A stretch of 64,000 nucleotides of DNA from Poriferisodalis sp965208485 (GCF_965208485.1 NZ_OZ242344.1:1984001-2048000); one strand, 5' to 3'; counted from the first letter of the stretch, positions 1 to 8,317 are shown. The notes: generated by a model from the letters alone, not told the origin. A program made the numbers and translations.

Positions 1-281
1 TCGAGAGTGTCTGACTCGTGTGATTCAAGCGCCTCTGGACCGCCCGCCTTCGGGGGGCCCGGCCACGGGTGACGCAGCGTCCTCCATCCCCGGTGCTCAC
101 GGAAGACGGTTCGGACCACTGGGCCATTGGACCAAGCTTCGATCCTGTCGGAGAAAAGAGGCACGCCATGCTCGGCCAAATGGCATCCGTGCGCGTAATA
201 CAGCAGCTTCTGCAGCCGCATCGACGTCATCTCGAGTTCGCGAGCAACCATGCTCGCCGCGACGTTGAGCACATCGGCCAT
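1..281 (-). CDS. Panacea-domain protein (SocA/DUF4065 type), 3' end outside the window
   Basis: This open frame runs off the left edge of the window on the minus strand. It starts at an ATG preceded by a strong Shine-Dalgarno, GGAGG seven bases upstream. The 93 visible residues carry the signature start of the Panacea domain: MRLQKLLYYAHG at about residue 20, then PLFSDRIEAWSNGPVV at about residue 42. In this family the domain is the antitoxin half of varied toxin-antitoxin pairs and also occurs as the SocA adaptor. No toxin gene lies on its 5' side here, so any partner would be further left. The identification is from the motif; the antitoxin role is inferred from the family and the neighbourhood. 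Confidence 0.75.
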   Translation of the reverse strand, partial: MADVLNVAASMVARELEMTSMRLQKLLYYAHGCHLAEHGVPLFSDRIEAWSNGPVVRTVFREHRGWRTLRHPWPGPPKAGGPEALESHESDTL

Positions 282-474
282 TTCCGCACCTCCTTCCTCA
301 AGAATTCAAGCTATAGGAGCACCCTGTCCTGCCAGTGGCCCTCCCGGGGCGCCGGCTGCAGCGGTCCGGTTCAGGCAGGTTGCGCCGCTCGGCGACGCAA
401 CATCAGAATGCCTCTTGCCGCGGGTCCTGTCGACTGAATTTCGGCGCGTCATGAGCTGACGGCAGCGCGGGCGG

Positions 475-900
475 TCAGGCGTCTTCGAGCGTGGCCCGCA
501 GGAGTCTGAGCTGCTTGGCGTCGGACGCCCCGATGGCGATGCGCACCAAGGGCCACATCACACGCCACAGCACGCCCGTGCTCTGGCAGTCGGCGGTCAG
601 CGTGAGGGGTGAGGTGCCCTCATCATGGGGGTGGACCTCGTAGGCGTAGTCCGCCCTCACGCCGCCCTGAACCGAACGCAGCACGATCGACTGCCCGGCG
701 ACGCATCCCACGATGGTGCTGGAGCGATCCTTGCCACGAGCGCGGAACGTCAGCCGGGTGCCCTCGGCGGTCTCCCCGTCGGCGGCGATCGTGTCGATCC
801 CGGGCATCCACCGGTGAGCGTTCGGCCAGTCGACCAGGGCGGCCCACACGTGCGGAGCCGGGTGACCGATGATCTCTTCGACCGAGAATGCCTGCGCCAT
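475..900 (-). CDS. SRPBCC-family protein, copy 1 of 6
   Basis: A 141-aa protein starting MAQAFSVEEIIGHPAPHVW, the typical N-terminus of the SRPBCC (polyketide cyclase/START-like) fold, which binds small hydrophobic ligands in a helix-grip cavity. No catalytic residue can be assigned. The ATG has a good Shine-Dalgarno, GAGGAG, about eight bases upstream. The longer frame to 1188 is rejected because the five full copies agree only from this ATG. This copy is nearly identical to those at 2253, 7676, 10112 and 11497 and to the fragment at 6737. Its shared upstream block ends near 945. No partner gene is co-transcribed with it, so its role is unknown. Confidence 0.8.
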   Translation of the reverse strand: MAQAFSVEEIIGHPAPHVWAALVDWPNAHRWMPGIDTIAADGETAEGTRLTFRARGKDRSSTIVGCVAGQSIVLRSVQGGVRADYAYEVHPHDEGTSPLTLTADCQSTGVLWRVMWPLVRIAIGASDAKQLRLLRATLEDA

Positions 901-996
901 GACGTGTCTCCTCGACGGCCCATTGTGCCCCCGAGCACCCGGGTGTCCCCGGTAAATCGGTCGGCGCTCTGAGTGGGCTGTCGTTACGCTTCGGAC

Positions 997-1689
997 ATGG
1001 AGCAGCTCAAGTTGGAGCTTGACGCTGAACTGGCTCGATTCCTGAACAAGCGCGCCCACGAGCTTCGCAGCACACCCGATGTCTTGGTTTCGTCCCTGCT
1101 CACTCACTGGCTCCGGATCGCTCACGAGCAGGAACCCCTCGGCTCGGACGAGACGGTCCAAGATCGCATGGCCAAGATCGCCGAGCACTACGCGGACGAG
1201 AGCCGCGAGACGCTCGAAGACGACCCTGATCTTGGCCTCGATGCGGCCAACCCGTCGCCAGGAGCCGCCGAAGCCACGGTCCAGGAACAGGCCCTGCCAC
1301 GAGGCTCGGGCGATGAAGAACTCACTGCTCAGATGAGCGACGCCGAAATCAGACAGGCATTCGCCGAGATCGCCGAGAACTACGAGGAGATCAGCCGTGA
1401 GGTCTTCGGCGACGAACCGCCCCTCTCAGCGGATCTCCTCCCCGAGCGCTTCTTCGTTGCCTACCGAGTCGCGATTCCCGAGAAACCTCAGAGTGCGAAC
1501 TGGACATCGGCGTTGATGGAGCGCATCGAGCGGATTCTCACGCTGCGACTGAAGAAGCGCCCCACTGAGCCGAGCCCGAACACCTTGCAGATTTGGCTTC
1601 CCCGGGATGCGCGGATCGACGGGCCGACCCTCCTCTTTGTCGAGCCGGACCCCGTGCGGTCGGAACTCTCTACTGCCGCTGACCAGTGA
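997..1689 (+). CDS. Putative ribbon-helix-helix-like antitoxin (231 aa), partner of the PIN-like gene
   Basis: The first 45 residues look like a ribbon-helix-helix segment: an alternating strand around KLELDAELARFL, then two short helices. An acidic middle contains two related segments, AKIAEHYADESRETLEDD and AEIAENYEEISREVFGDE, about 80 residues apart. The C-terminal third is a separate region with no family I recognise. The ATG at 997 is chosen over the upstream one at 973 because the conserved-looking strand begins there. Its stop overlaps the GTG start of the next gene, so the two are translationally coupled, as is usual for TA pairs. DNA binding and antitoxin function are inferred. Confidence 0.5.
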   Translation: MEQLKLELDAELARFLNKRAHELRSTPDVLVSSLLTHWLRIAHEQEPLGSDETVQDRMAKIAEHYADESRETLEDDPDLGLDAANPSPGAAEATVQEQALPRGSGDEELTAQMSDAEIRQAFAEIAENYEEISREVFGDEPPLSADLLPERFFVAYRVAIPEKPQSANWTSALMERIERILTLRLKKRPTEPSPNTLQIWLPRDARIDGPTLLFVEPDPVRSELSTAADQ

Positions 1690-2126
1690 TCCTCGTCGAC
1701 GACGGGCTCGCGGTGAGAGTCTTGGCGGGACAGGCGAGCGCCACTTGGCCGGATGAGGTTCCGTCGGTGGCATGGGCCTTTTACGTGAGGTTGCTGACTG
1801 TGCTGCGCAGGAACATCCGCCAGCGCAGCGAGATCGCACGGCCAGGCAAGATCTCCCGGCTCGCGACCGACGAGGTCATCCGATACGCATCGGCGCCGCC
1901 GCCAGAGGTTCTTCAGGTTGTAGACCCGCGGCCCTACGCGGCGCTGGCAGTGGACGTGCTCCGTCGCCATGGCTCCGGCATCAACCGGCTCGCCGCAGAC
2001 TTCCTCGCTGCCGCAATTCACCACCAGACCCCTCTTCATGTCATCGAAGGCAATGTCGGCAGGAACTGGCAAGCGCTCTGCGACACGGAAGGCGTGGAAC
2101 TGCGAATCGTGCCCGCCCGCGAGTAG
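1686..2126 (+). CDS. PIN-like domain protein, putative VapC-type toxin
   Basis: A 146-aa protein with a GTG start that overlaps the preceding stop (GTGA). It begins MILVDDGLAVRVLAG, like the first strand and acidic residue of a PIN nuclease. A later acidic position lies in RLATDEVIRYA. The end, HVIEGNVGRNWQALCDTEG followed by VELRIV, matches the final strands of PIN domains. PIN toxins are Mg-dependent RNases that cut tRNA or rRNA. The usual four acidic residues cannot all be placed with confidence, so this is a divergent member. The coupled upstream gene is the likely antitoxin. Confidence 0.55.
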   Translation: MILVDDGLAVRVLAGQASATWPDEVPSVAWAFYVRLLTVLRRNIRQRSEIARPGKISRLATDEVIRYASAPPPEVLQVVDPRPYAALAVDVLRRHGSGINRLAADFLAAAIHHQTPLHVIEGNVGRNWQALCDTEGVELRIVPARE

Positions 2127-2165
2127 CTCACATGCGCACTCGCAGCTGCAACGAACACCGAGTAC

Positions 2166-2250
2166 ATGACACCCGCTGAAGAATTCGAGTTCTACAGCCG
2201 ACCGAAGAACCTGCGTCCCCAAGGACCGGCGCAACGCCGCGGCCCGACGC
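2166..2250 (+). pseudogene. Truncated CopG-type antitoxin start, cut by SRPBCC repeat 2
   Basis: The frame starts MTPAEEFEFYSRPKN and continues LRPQGPAQRR. This matches the N-terminal tail of small actinobacterial CopG/ribbon-helix-helix antitoxins (pattern EFxFYxxPxNxxPQGPxxRR). The ribbon-helix-helix domain that should follow is absent: the frame passes at about 2250 into the antisense of the SRPBCC copy 2 gene. It is therefore a 5' remnant left when the SRPBCC block arrived. Confidence 0.5.
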
Positions 2251-2252
2251 GG

Positions 2253-2678
2253 TCAGGCGTCTTCGAGCGTGGCCCGCAGGAGTCTGAGCTGCTTGGCGTC
2301 GGACGCTCGAATGGCGATGCGCACCAAGGGCCACATCACACGCCACAGCACGCCCGTGCTCTGGCAGTCGGCGGTCAGCGTGAGGGGTGAGGTGCCCTCA
2401 TCATGGGGGTGGACCTCGTAGGCGTAGTCCGCCCTCACGCCGCCCTGAACCGAACGCAGCACGATCGACTGCCCGGCGACGCATCGAACGATGGTGCTGG
2501 AGCGATCCTTGCCACGAGCGCGGAACGTCAGCCGGGTGCCTTCGGCGGTCTCCCCATCGGCGGCGATCGTGTCGATCCCGGGCATCCACCGGTGAGCGTT
2601 CGGCCAGTCGACCAGGGCGGCCCACACGTGCGGAGCCGGGTGACCGATGATCTCCGCGACCGAGAATGCCTGCGCCAT
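2253..2678 (-). CDS. SRPBCC-family protein, copy 2 of 6
   Basis: A full-length 141-aa copy of the repeated gene, with the same start and Shine-Dalgarno as copy 1. It differs from copy 1 at only a few residues (VAEI for VEEI, STIVRC for STIVGC, RIAIRAS for RIAIGAS). Its upstream block runs to the CGCCCGGCGT junction at about 2750, right against the stop of the Abi gene. Its 3' edge cuts the CopG-type remnant. The open frame is kept, so it is probably functional. Confidence 0.8.
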   Translation of the reverse strand: MAQAFSVAEIIGHPAPHVWAALVDWPNAHRWMPGIDTIAADGETAEGTRLTFRARGKDRSSTIVRCVAGQSIVLRSVQGGVRADYAYEVHPHDEGTSPLTLTADCQSTGVLWRVMWPLVRIAIRASDAKQLRLLRATLEDA

Positions 2679-2752
2679 GACGTGTCTCCCCGACGGCCCA
2701 TTGTGCCCCCGAGCACCCGGGCGCCCTCCATCCGCACGCCGCCCGGCGTGCT

Positions 2753-3436
2753 TCAGTGTGATCGCTCGGCGATCGTCCCAGGGGTGCGACTGACGGCGGT
2801 GGCCCACGTGCGGCTATCCACACATATCCACCCGATCAATTCCAGCAACTGAATGTGATCACGCTCCAGATCGCGGCGGAAGATCGGCTCATGATGGGCG
2901 ATCCGGTTGCGGAGAACATGCAACCCCTGCATTCGCCGTTCGACATCAGCACGTATGCGGCGCGCGTGACCTTGGGCGGGATGTTGGGGGAACGCCGATG
3001 CGAGGGCCGGCACCCACAGAGCCGTGAGATAGGCGGGCACGCAGAGAAACCTCCAGAAGCCGAATCCGAGTTCTGCGATGACCCCACCGTGGGTGAAGGA
3101 GCCGGAACCGCGATGGCCCGCACGCTGTACTGCAGTGTCAATGGCCTCGCGTTGGCGACGGCGAAACAGCAGATCGTGGTCGTACCACGGTTGCGTCCAG
3201 CCGTTGCTTGCGGCGAGGTCGTTCAGTGCTCTGTCGAATGCGTTGCGGAGTATGACTTCGAGCCGACCGAGGTCTGCATGCACTGCGCCTGCCACAGCGC
3301 TGTTCCAGTCGTACAGGCTCAGGGCCACAGAGAGGTCGCCCGACGCGGAGTCGAGATAGGGGCCCATGCGCTCGACGGTGATGCGCTCCGCTACGACATC
3401 GATATCGAAGGCGGGTGGTTGTGCCGCTGACGTCAT
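2753..3436 (-). CDS. Abi-like (Abi_2/AbiD-F type) protein, copy 1
   Basis: A 227-aa protein with the hallmark of the Abi_2 family, LHVLRNRIAHHEPIFRRDL near residue 175 (RNRxxHxEP, a HEPN-like RNase motif), and an upstream SLYDWNSAVAGAV segment. Family members abort phage infection, probably by RNA cleavage. The ATG at 3436 is preferred; a GTG at 3460 would add eight residues and overlap the structured repeat. A paralogue lies at 12424-13122. The stop abuts the SRPBCC copy 2 block, so its original 3' neighbour has been replaced. Confidence 0.7.
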   Translation of the reverse strand: MTSAAQPPAFDIDVVAERITVERMGPYLDSASGDLSVALSLYDWNSAVAGAVHADLGRLEVILRNAFDRALNDLAASNGWTQPWYDHDLLFRRRQREAIDTAVQRAGHRGSGSFTHGGVIAELGFGFWRFLCVPAYLTALWVPALASAFPQHPAQGHARRIRADVERRMQGLHVLRNRIAHHEPIFRRDLERDHIQLLELIGWICVDSRTWATAVSRTPGTIAERSH

Positions 3437-3459
3437 GGATCTAAGGTGGCTCTCGAACA

Positions 3460-3495
3460 CCCCGGAACCGTCCCTGCTTCGGCAAACGGCCGGGG
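3460..3495. repeat. Structured dispersed repeat, copy 1
   Basis: A 36-bp core that folds as CCCCGG/CCGGGG, an AA bulge, CCGT/ACGG, an internal loop, and TGC/GCA closed by a TTCG tetraloop. It is followed by TTACGTC. Four more copies lie at 8257, 10682, 12331 and 13148. This one is 24 bp upstream of the Abi copy 1 start. Confidence 0.85.
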
Positions 3496-3629
3496 TTACG
3501 TCTTTTCGGGATTCGACACTTCAGGCACCGCCAAGTGGGTGCTCCTCGCTGCGAACCCGAATCAAGCTGCCATCGCACCGTACTGTCGGCTTCCGAGACG
3601 ACACGCATGGTTTTCTCGCGGGACTGGGA

Positions 3630-3975
3630 TCACCCTTCGGGTTGGGCAGCCGCGGCCCCGGCGATCACCTCCACCACCATGTCCGCGAACTCAACGGCCC
3701 GCTCGGCGCCCAGCCTGTAGCCGCCCACCAGCGCCGCGATGCGCGCCGACCGGTCGGGTGGGCTCGGCCAACCACCCGGCCATCGATCGGCATCGTCGCC
3801 GACAGGGGCGAACTGCCAGACGGCGTGAGCGAGGTCCCACATCGGCGTCGAGACGAAGATCCCGTCCCCGTCGATGAACGCCATCACCCGCCCGCCGGCG
3901 AACACGGTGTGGCGCGGCGCTATGTCGCCGTGGCACACAACCTGGCCCAGAGACTGACGCCAGCACTCCTGAACG
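3630..3975 (-). pseudogene. Aminoglycoside-phosphotransferase-family remnant, copy 1
   Basis: Minus-strand translation shows the C-terminal half of an APH-type kinase: VVCHGDIAPRHTVF (catalytic HGDxxxxN region, with the Asn replaced by His), AFIDGDGIF (the IDxD/DFG-like Mg site), then MWDLAHAVW. The N-terminal lobe is missing. The frame joins unrelated sequence near 3975, where an RDD gene begins on the other strand. The 3' part, with about 100 bp downstream, is repeated at 13213-13560, and a shorter piece occurs at 11414-11476. Confidence 0.65.
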
Positions 3976-3998
3976 AAGCAAGAAATACTGTTGCCGAG

Positions 3999-4400
3999 AT
4001 GCGGGCGACCTTCCGCAGCGGTCCGCGCGAGCCTGAAATCACGCTGCGCTCGCGACGCAATGTGCCGCTCGCCACGTTCAAGCAATGGGCTGCTGCACGC
4101 GGACTCGACCTGATACTCGCTGGTCTGGCGCTAGTGCTCGCAACTGTGCTGATGGGATGCCTGGCGTACGCCCACGTCGTCACCGGAGACGAATACGAGT
4201 CCTATGGGTGGCTGCTCGTGCCACTGGTCATCATGTTCGTCGCGCTGTCGTTGACCGCGACATATGAGACCTGGGCGACAGCCGCGACCGGGCAGACAAG
4301 AGGAAAGGGCCTGAAGGGAATACAAGTCGTGCGCCTGCGTGACGGTCGTAAGCCGGGCGTAGGGGCCTCATTCGTCCGCGCTGCTTTGCCCGTCTCCCCG
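3999..4400 (+). pseudogene. RDD-family membrane protein, truncated by IS element
   Basis: From the ATG at 3999 the frame encodes GLDLILAGLALVLATVLMG (first membrane helix), WLLVPLVIMFVALSL (second helix) and the RDD core ATGQTRGKGLKGIQVVRL. Homology ends after VGASFVRAALP at about 4395, where the left end of the IS256-type element starts. The third helix and the C-terminal RDD signature are lost. RDD proteins are small three-helix membrane proteins of unclear function, some implicated in ion or Na+/H+ transport. Confidence 0.6.
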
Positions 4401-4423
4401 CGGCGGACGGCTTTGTCCCGCGG

Positions 4424-5683
4424 AGTGGTGGGTTTTGGGGTTGAGCCTCGGTGTTGGTTGCCGGTTTGATTGCGGCTGGTGTGACGGTAGCGGGTTCGCG
4501 GTGGAGTTGGCTCATGGAGTCTTGTGAGAGGCAGCGCCGCTGGGTGGCCTGCCATTCGTCGTGGAGGTCGGCCAGAATGGCGCCGACGAGGCGGATGGCG
4601 GACGCTTTGTTGGGGAAGATCCCCACGACTTGTGATCGTCGTTTGGTCTCTTTGTTGACGCGTTCGAGGGGGTTGGCGGGTCCGGATCTTCTGCCAGTGC
4701 GCTTTGGGGAAGGCTGCGAGGGCGAGCACGTCGCTCTTGGCGTCGGCCGTGAGGGGGCCGGCTTTGGGGAAGGCGTCGGCGAGCTGGGCGGCGACGCGGT
4801 CCCAGGCGTCCGCGGCGGCGTGGGCGTCGGGCTGGGCGAAGATGGTCCCGAGCAGTGCTGCGGCCATCTGTTGGTGGGTGCGGGGCACCACGGCGAGCAG
4901 GTTGCGGACGAAGTGCACCCGGCAGCGCTGGCGGGCTGCGCCACAGAACCAGCGGTCAGCGGCGGCTCGCAGGCCGCGGTGGGCGTCGGCGATGACCAGC
5001 CGGACGCCGGTGAGGCCGCGGTCGCGCAGCGAACCCAGGAACTGGTCCCAAAAGGCTTCGCTCTCGCTGTCGCCGAGGTCGCAGCCGAGCACTTCGCGGT
5101 TGCCGTCGGCGGCGATCCCCGTCGCGACCACCGTCGCCGTCGAGGTCGGCTGGCCGACGCTGTTGCGCACTTTGAGATACGTGGCGTCGAGACAGACGCA
5201 GGGGAACTCGATGTGATCGAGGCGGCGGCCCCTGAAGGCCTCCACGGTCTCGTCGAGCCCGGCGCAGATCCGCGACACCTCCGATTTGGAGATGCCCGAC
5301 TCGGCGCCCAAAGCGGCGACCAGGTCGTCCACCGAGCGGGCCGACACGCCCGCCACACAGGCCTCCATGACCACTGCGTGCAGCGCCCGGTCGATGCGCC
5401 GGCGGGGCTCGATCACCGACGGCATGAAACTGCCCCTGCGCAGCTTGAGGATCCTCAGCTCCACATCGCCGGCCTGGGCCGCCAACAGACGCGCACGGCG
5501 CCCGCTGCGCTCGTTGGTGCGGGTCTGGGTGCGCTCATAGCGGCCAGCGCCGACCGCCTCGGCCGCCTCGGCCTCGATCAGCTCCTGGAGCACCAGACGC
5601 ACCGCGTCACGTACCAACTCCGCGCCGCCCCCGGCGCGGAAAGTCTCCCACAGCTGCGCTGTGGCAACATCAGACAGGGCCAT
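4424..5683 (-). pseudogene. IS256-family transposase, frameshifted and without its own stop
   Basis: The protein starts MALSDVATAQLWETF. It shows the Mutator core: CVCLDATYLKVR (first catalytic Asp), VRLVIADAHRGLR (second Asp) and the conserved CRVHFVRNLLAVVP. After FPKAHWQKIR, near 4680, the conserved continuation NPLERVNKETKRR is in another frame, so there is a single-base indel (an extra C in the ACCCGCC stretch). In the second frame the protein reaches DEWQATQRRCLSQDSM and then reads through the terminal repeat without a stop. Both defects indicate an inactive gene. Confidence 0.8.
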
Positions 5684-5786
5684 CGGACATGTCCTCCTCG
5701 ATGAGTGAGTGATTGCTCTCACCGAGGACCGTGCCGATGGCCCACCCAACAGTGGACCCCGTCAGCTACCCAAAAGCCCACCACTC
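4424..5786 (-). mobile_element. IS256 (Mutator-type) family insertion sequence, degenerate
   Basis: The element is bounded by imperfect terminal inverted repeats: GAGTGGTGGGTTTTGGGG at 4424-4441 and its counterpart ending ACCACTC near 5786 (one extra C inside the repeat). It contains a single transposase frame on the minus strand. The left end interrupts an RDD gene. No clear target duplication is seen, which with the frameshifted transposase points to an old, immobile copy. Confidence 0.7.
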
Positions 5787-5800
5787 ACCAGGACGCTGCC

Positions 5801-5962
5801 CTAGCTGTCGCTGCCGTTGACGAGTTCGTCCGTTGTCTTGGGACGGAACAGGTCCTTCGGAACATCTGCTGGACCCACACCAGGCCTTGGCGAGTAGCCG
5901 CCAACGTAGGTCGGGCGTCGATCCCGGGGCGGCTTACGCTTGGAGCGGCGCTTTCTGGCCAT
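5801..5962 (-). CDS. Small basic hypothetical protein
   Basis: A 53-aa frame starting MARKRRSKRKPPRDRRPTY, strongly basic at the N-terminus and acidic at the end. Its start lies inside the 3' end of the DUF6338-like gene (29-bp overlap), so the two are probably co-transcribed. An ATG eight codons upstream (5986) is also possible. No family is recognised. The basic N-terminus could bind nucleic acid, but nothing more can be supported. Confidence 0.4.
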   Translation of the reverse strand: MARKRRSKRKPPRDRRPTYVGGYSPRPGVGPADVPKDLFRPKTTDELVNGSDS

Positions 5963-6617
5963 CAGCCTTCTCCGTTCCCTGTTCACGTACCTGCCGAAAC
6001 TCTAATGACTCGATGTCAGCCCACTTGAGCAGGATTCCGCCGCCAGTCCATACATAGTCGCCATCGAGCCTGACCGGGCTGCCTGTCTCTTGGTCGAACT
6101 CGACTGCGTGCGCGAGGTAGATGTCCTGGGCCGGTCCGTCCGCTCCGACGTACGACCTGATCTCATCAGCATCCGCATACAGGCCACCCACCCATCGACC
6201 CGACCGCAGACGGCAACTCACAAACCCCGCCGCCCTGGTGTCGAACAGCAGATCCCAAGCAGACGGGGCACGGATTGGGCCGAGCAGCCTCGACAGCGGC
6301 GATCCCGAGCGACGCACCAGCAAGCTCAGCGCCCACCCTCCCGATGCCGGCAGCACCAGATACAGGCCCGGGACGAGATACAGCCACGCCGGTAGTGGCT
6401 CGCGTTCGGCGAAGTCACGCCAGTAGGTGGCGACCAGCCAGTACAGCGGCCCCGCTCCCACCGCAAGGCAGACCGCCGACAGGCCGGCCAACCGCAGGAA
6501 CCAGTCCTTCAGACGCCGGCCGTAGCGCTGCACATGCCGCTCGAATCCCCAGGCTGCAAACGCTCCGGGGAGCAGCAGCACCAGCACCAGCAGTGCGGCC
6601 TCGTAACCAGACGTCAC
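5934..6617 (-). CDS. DUF6338-like membrane protein
   Basis: A 227-aa protein with three hydrophobic helices in the first 115 residues (ALLVLVLLLPGAFAAWGF, then two more). A soluble C-terminal domain contains SAWDLLFDTRAAGFVSCRL, a WVGGLYADADEIRSY segment and AQDIYLAHAVEF. This layout matches DUF6338 proteins (N-terminal helices, then a pattern of the type WDxLF...G..vGGxY...DIYL), whose function is unknown. It is transcribed toward the IS element and overlaps the small basic gene. The ATG at 6617 sits just before the first helix. Confidence 0.6.
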   Translation of the reverse strand: MTSGYEAALLVLVLLLPGAFAAWGFERHVQRYGRRLKDWFLRLAGLSAVCLAVGAGPLYWLVATYWRDFAEREPLPAWLYLVPGLYLVLPASGGWALSLLVRRSGSPLSRLLGPIRAPSAWDLLFDTRAAGFVSCRLRSGRWVGGLYADADEIRSYVGADGPAQDIYLAHAVEFDQETGSPVRLDGDYVWTGGGILLKWADIESLEFRQVREQGTEKADGQKAPLQA

Positions 6618-6736
6618 CGAGCCATCTTCAGCCGCTGCGGCAACACGCCCGGCGCCGTCGTTGCGTCATGGCAGCACAGTAGACGTGATCTTTAGGTAGA
6701 TCCCAGTGATTTTCGTGTCAGCTGCAGCGCGGGCGG

Positions 6737-6862
6737 TCAGGCGTCTTCGAGTGTGGCCCGCAGGAGTCTGAGCTGCTTGGCGTCGGACGCTCGAATGGCG
6801 ATGCGCACCAAGGGCCACATCACACGCCACAGCACGCCCGTGCTCTGGCAGTCGGCGGTCAG
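6737..6862 (-). pseudogene. SRPBCC gene fragment, copy 3 of 6 (last 42 codons)
   Basis: Only the 3' end of the repeated SRPBCC gene is present, from about LTADCQSTGVLWRVMWPLV to the stop. The 5' part is replaced at 6862 by the 3' end of the VapC gene, 11 bp away. It shares the RIAIRAS variant with copy 2. It marks a recombination breakpoint inside the SRPBCC coding sequence. Confidence 0.8.
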
Positions 6863-6873
6863 TGCCAACGCCG

Positions 6874-7254
6874 TCAGTGCCAATGCCGTGCCCGCGGCTC
6901 GGCCTCGCCGAGGTGCGCTGTGAGACGTGCGAAGTCGTCGAGATCGGAGGTGATGATGATGTCGTCGAGATGGATTGCGCATGCGAGCAGGTGAGCGTCG
7001 ACGACATCGGACGTGCCCGAATGGCGCAGAAGCGTTCCGACCGGCGAAATCTGTGTTGCGGTGAAGGGGCGCACGTCCAGCGCGCCTAGGAGTCGAGACA
7101 ATCGAGCCTGCCGCGAGCCGTCCCGCCACACCTGCGCGACCGTCGGGGCTGTGGTGCGCAGCGCCTCGCCCACCTGCAGAGCGGCCTCGACGAAGTCCTT
7201 GGCTGCAGGCTCGTCTCGATCAATGGCGACCAGCACGCCGGCGTCGAGGATCAC
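6874..7254 (-). CDS. vapC: VapC-type PIN-domain toxin
   Basis: A 126-aa PIN ribonuclease. The GTG start overlaps the VapB stop as GTGA. Acidic PIN residues are visible: Asp in VILDAGVLVAIDRDE, Glu-equivalent in the TAPTVAQVWRDG segment (here Q/W, a weak match), Asp in TSDVVDAHLLACA and Asp in IIITSDLDDFARL. VapC toxins cut tRNA or rRNA and are blocked by VapB. Its 3' end abuts SRPBCC fragment 3. The same start codon context recurs at 12003, where the rest of the toxin has been lost. Confidence 0.75.
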   Translation of the reverse strand: MILDAGVLVAIDRDEPAAKDFVEAALQVGEALRTTAPTVAQVWRDGSRQARLSRLLGALDVRPFTATQISPVGTLLRHSGTSDVVDAHLLACAIHLDDIIITSDLDDFARLTAHLGEAEPRARHWH

Positions 7255-7535
7255 CGTTGGCTGAAGAAGCGCTCTCTCATCGCGGCCACACCATCGGGGT
7301 CGGGCGGCCCCGACTCGGCTGACCACTCTTCCATGAAGGCCTCCAGGGCACGGCGACGGCGGTGCTCGTCGGCCAGCATTGCGATCCCCTGCTTGATCGC
7401 TGCTGATCGGCCGCCGAACTCGGGCGCGATCTCGTCAAGCAGCTCCCGATCCTCGCCGTCGAGGCGCACTGTGGTCGTCTCAGCTGTCGTAGCGGCGGTG
7501 CCCTCGGCCTCCATGTCCTCAACGATAGTCGCCAT
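7251..7535 (-). CDS. vapB: VapB-type ribbon-helix-helix antitoxin
   Basis: A 94-aa protein. TTTVRLDGEDRELLDEIA forms the ribbon strand and first helix and GGRSAAIKQGIAMLADE the second helix; the C-terminus (EWSAESGPPDPDGVAAM) would wrap the toxin. The ATG at 7535 is chosen because the ribbon lies about 20 residues in; the upstream frame is SRPBCC antisense. It is coupled to VapC by a GTGA overlap and probably represses its own promoter. A near-identical orphan copy lies at 12000-12251. Confidence 0.75.
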   Translation of the reverse strand: MATIVEDMEAEGTAATTAETTTVRLDGEDRELLDEIAPEFGGRSAAIKQGIAMLADEHRRRRALEAFMEEWSAESGPPDPDGVAAMRERFFSQR

Positions 7536-7675
7536 GGTCGCTCCTGCTCTCATCGCGTCACATGATGAATTGAAAATAGATGAAATTGCTTGACGTGCAA
7601 ATTGATTTTCTCGCGTTCGACGGCACGACTCCCAGCACCGTGAGGTCCCAATCGCCCAGTCCCTCGCTCGGGCGG

Positions 7676-8101
7676 TCAGGCGTCTTCGAGCGTGGCCCGC
7701 AGGAGTCTGAGCTGCTTGGCGTCGGACGCCCCGATGGCGATGCGCAGCAAGGGCCACATCACACGCCACAGCACGCCCGTGCTCTGGCAGTCGGCGGTCA
7801 GCGTGAGGGGTGAGGTGCCCTCATCGTGGGGGTGGACCTCGTAGGCGTAGTCCGCCCTCACGCCGCCCTGAACCGAACACAGCACGATCGACTGCCCGGC
7901 GACGCATCCCACGATGGTGCTGGAGCGATCCTTGCCACGAGCGCGGAACGTCAGCCGGGTGCCCTCGGCGGTCTCCCCGTCGGCGGCGATCGTGTCGATC
8001 CCGGGCATCCACCGGTGAGCGTTCGGCCAGTCGACCAGGGCGGCCCACACGTGCGGAGCCGGGTGACCGATGATCTCTTCGACCGCGAATGCCTGCGCCA
8101 T
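7676..8101 (-). CDS. SRPBCC-family protein, copy 4 of 6
   Basis: A full 141-aa copy with minor changes (FAVEE, VLCSVQ, WPLLRI). Its upstream block is longer than in copies 1, 2 and 6. It continues past the CGCCCGGCGT sequence through about 90 bp also found above copy 5, to the structured repeat at 8257-8292. Copies 4 and 5 therefore share a unit made of structured repeat, leader and gene. Confidence 0.8.
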   Translation of the reverse strand: MAQAFAVEEIIGHPAPHVWAALVDWPNAHRWMPGIDTIAADGETAEGTRLTFRARGKDRSSTIVGCVAGQSIVLCSVQGGVRADYAYEVHPHDEGTSPLTLTADCQSTGVLWRVMWPLLRIAIGASDAKQLRLLRATLEDA

Positions 8102-8256
8102 GACGTGTCTCCTCGACGGCCCATTGTGCCCCCGAGCACCCGGGTGCCCCCCACCCGCACCCCGCCCGGCGTGCGGAGCGGTTGCGGCGAGGTTCGCCTT
8201 AGACGGAATGGGGAGCGCCGAAGCGGACCGAACCGGCGATAGCGTGTTCGTGAAAG

Positions 8257-8292
8257 CCCCGGAACCGTCCCTGCTTCGGCAAACGGCCGGGG
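8257..8292. repeat. Structured dispersed repeat, copy 2
   Basis: Same 36-bp stem-loop core with a TTCG cap, followed by TTACGTCATTTCGGGA. It lies about 155 bp upstream of SRPBCC copy 4 and just past the stop of the 99-aa gene at 8318. Confidence 0.85.
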
Positions 8293-8317
8293 TTACGTCA
8301 TTTCGGGATTCGACACC

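Noticed and set aside
475..1188. Long 237-codon frame over SRPBCC copy 1
   Set aside because: Only the part from the common ATG at 900 is shared by the other full copies; the rest is the antisense of the next gene.
3366..4469. 367-codon plus-strand frame taken as one gene
   Set aside because: It joins Abi antisense, repeat, kinase-remnant antisense and an RDD gene start; only the part from 3999 resembles a protein family.
4451..5704. 417-codon plus-strand frame in the IS element
   Set aside because: It is the antisense of the transposase, which has clear catalytic motifs on the minus strand.
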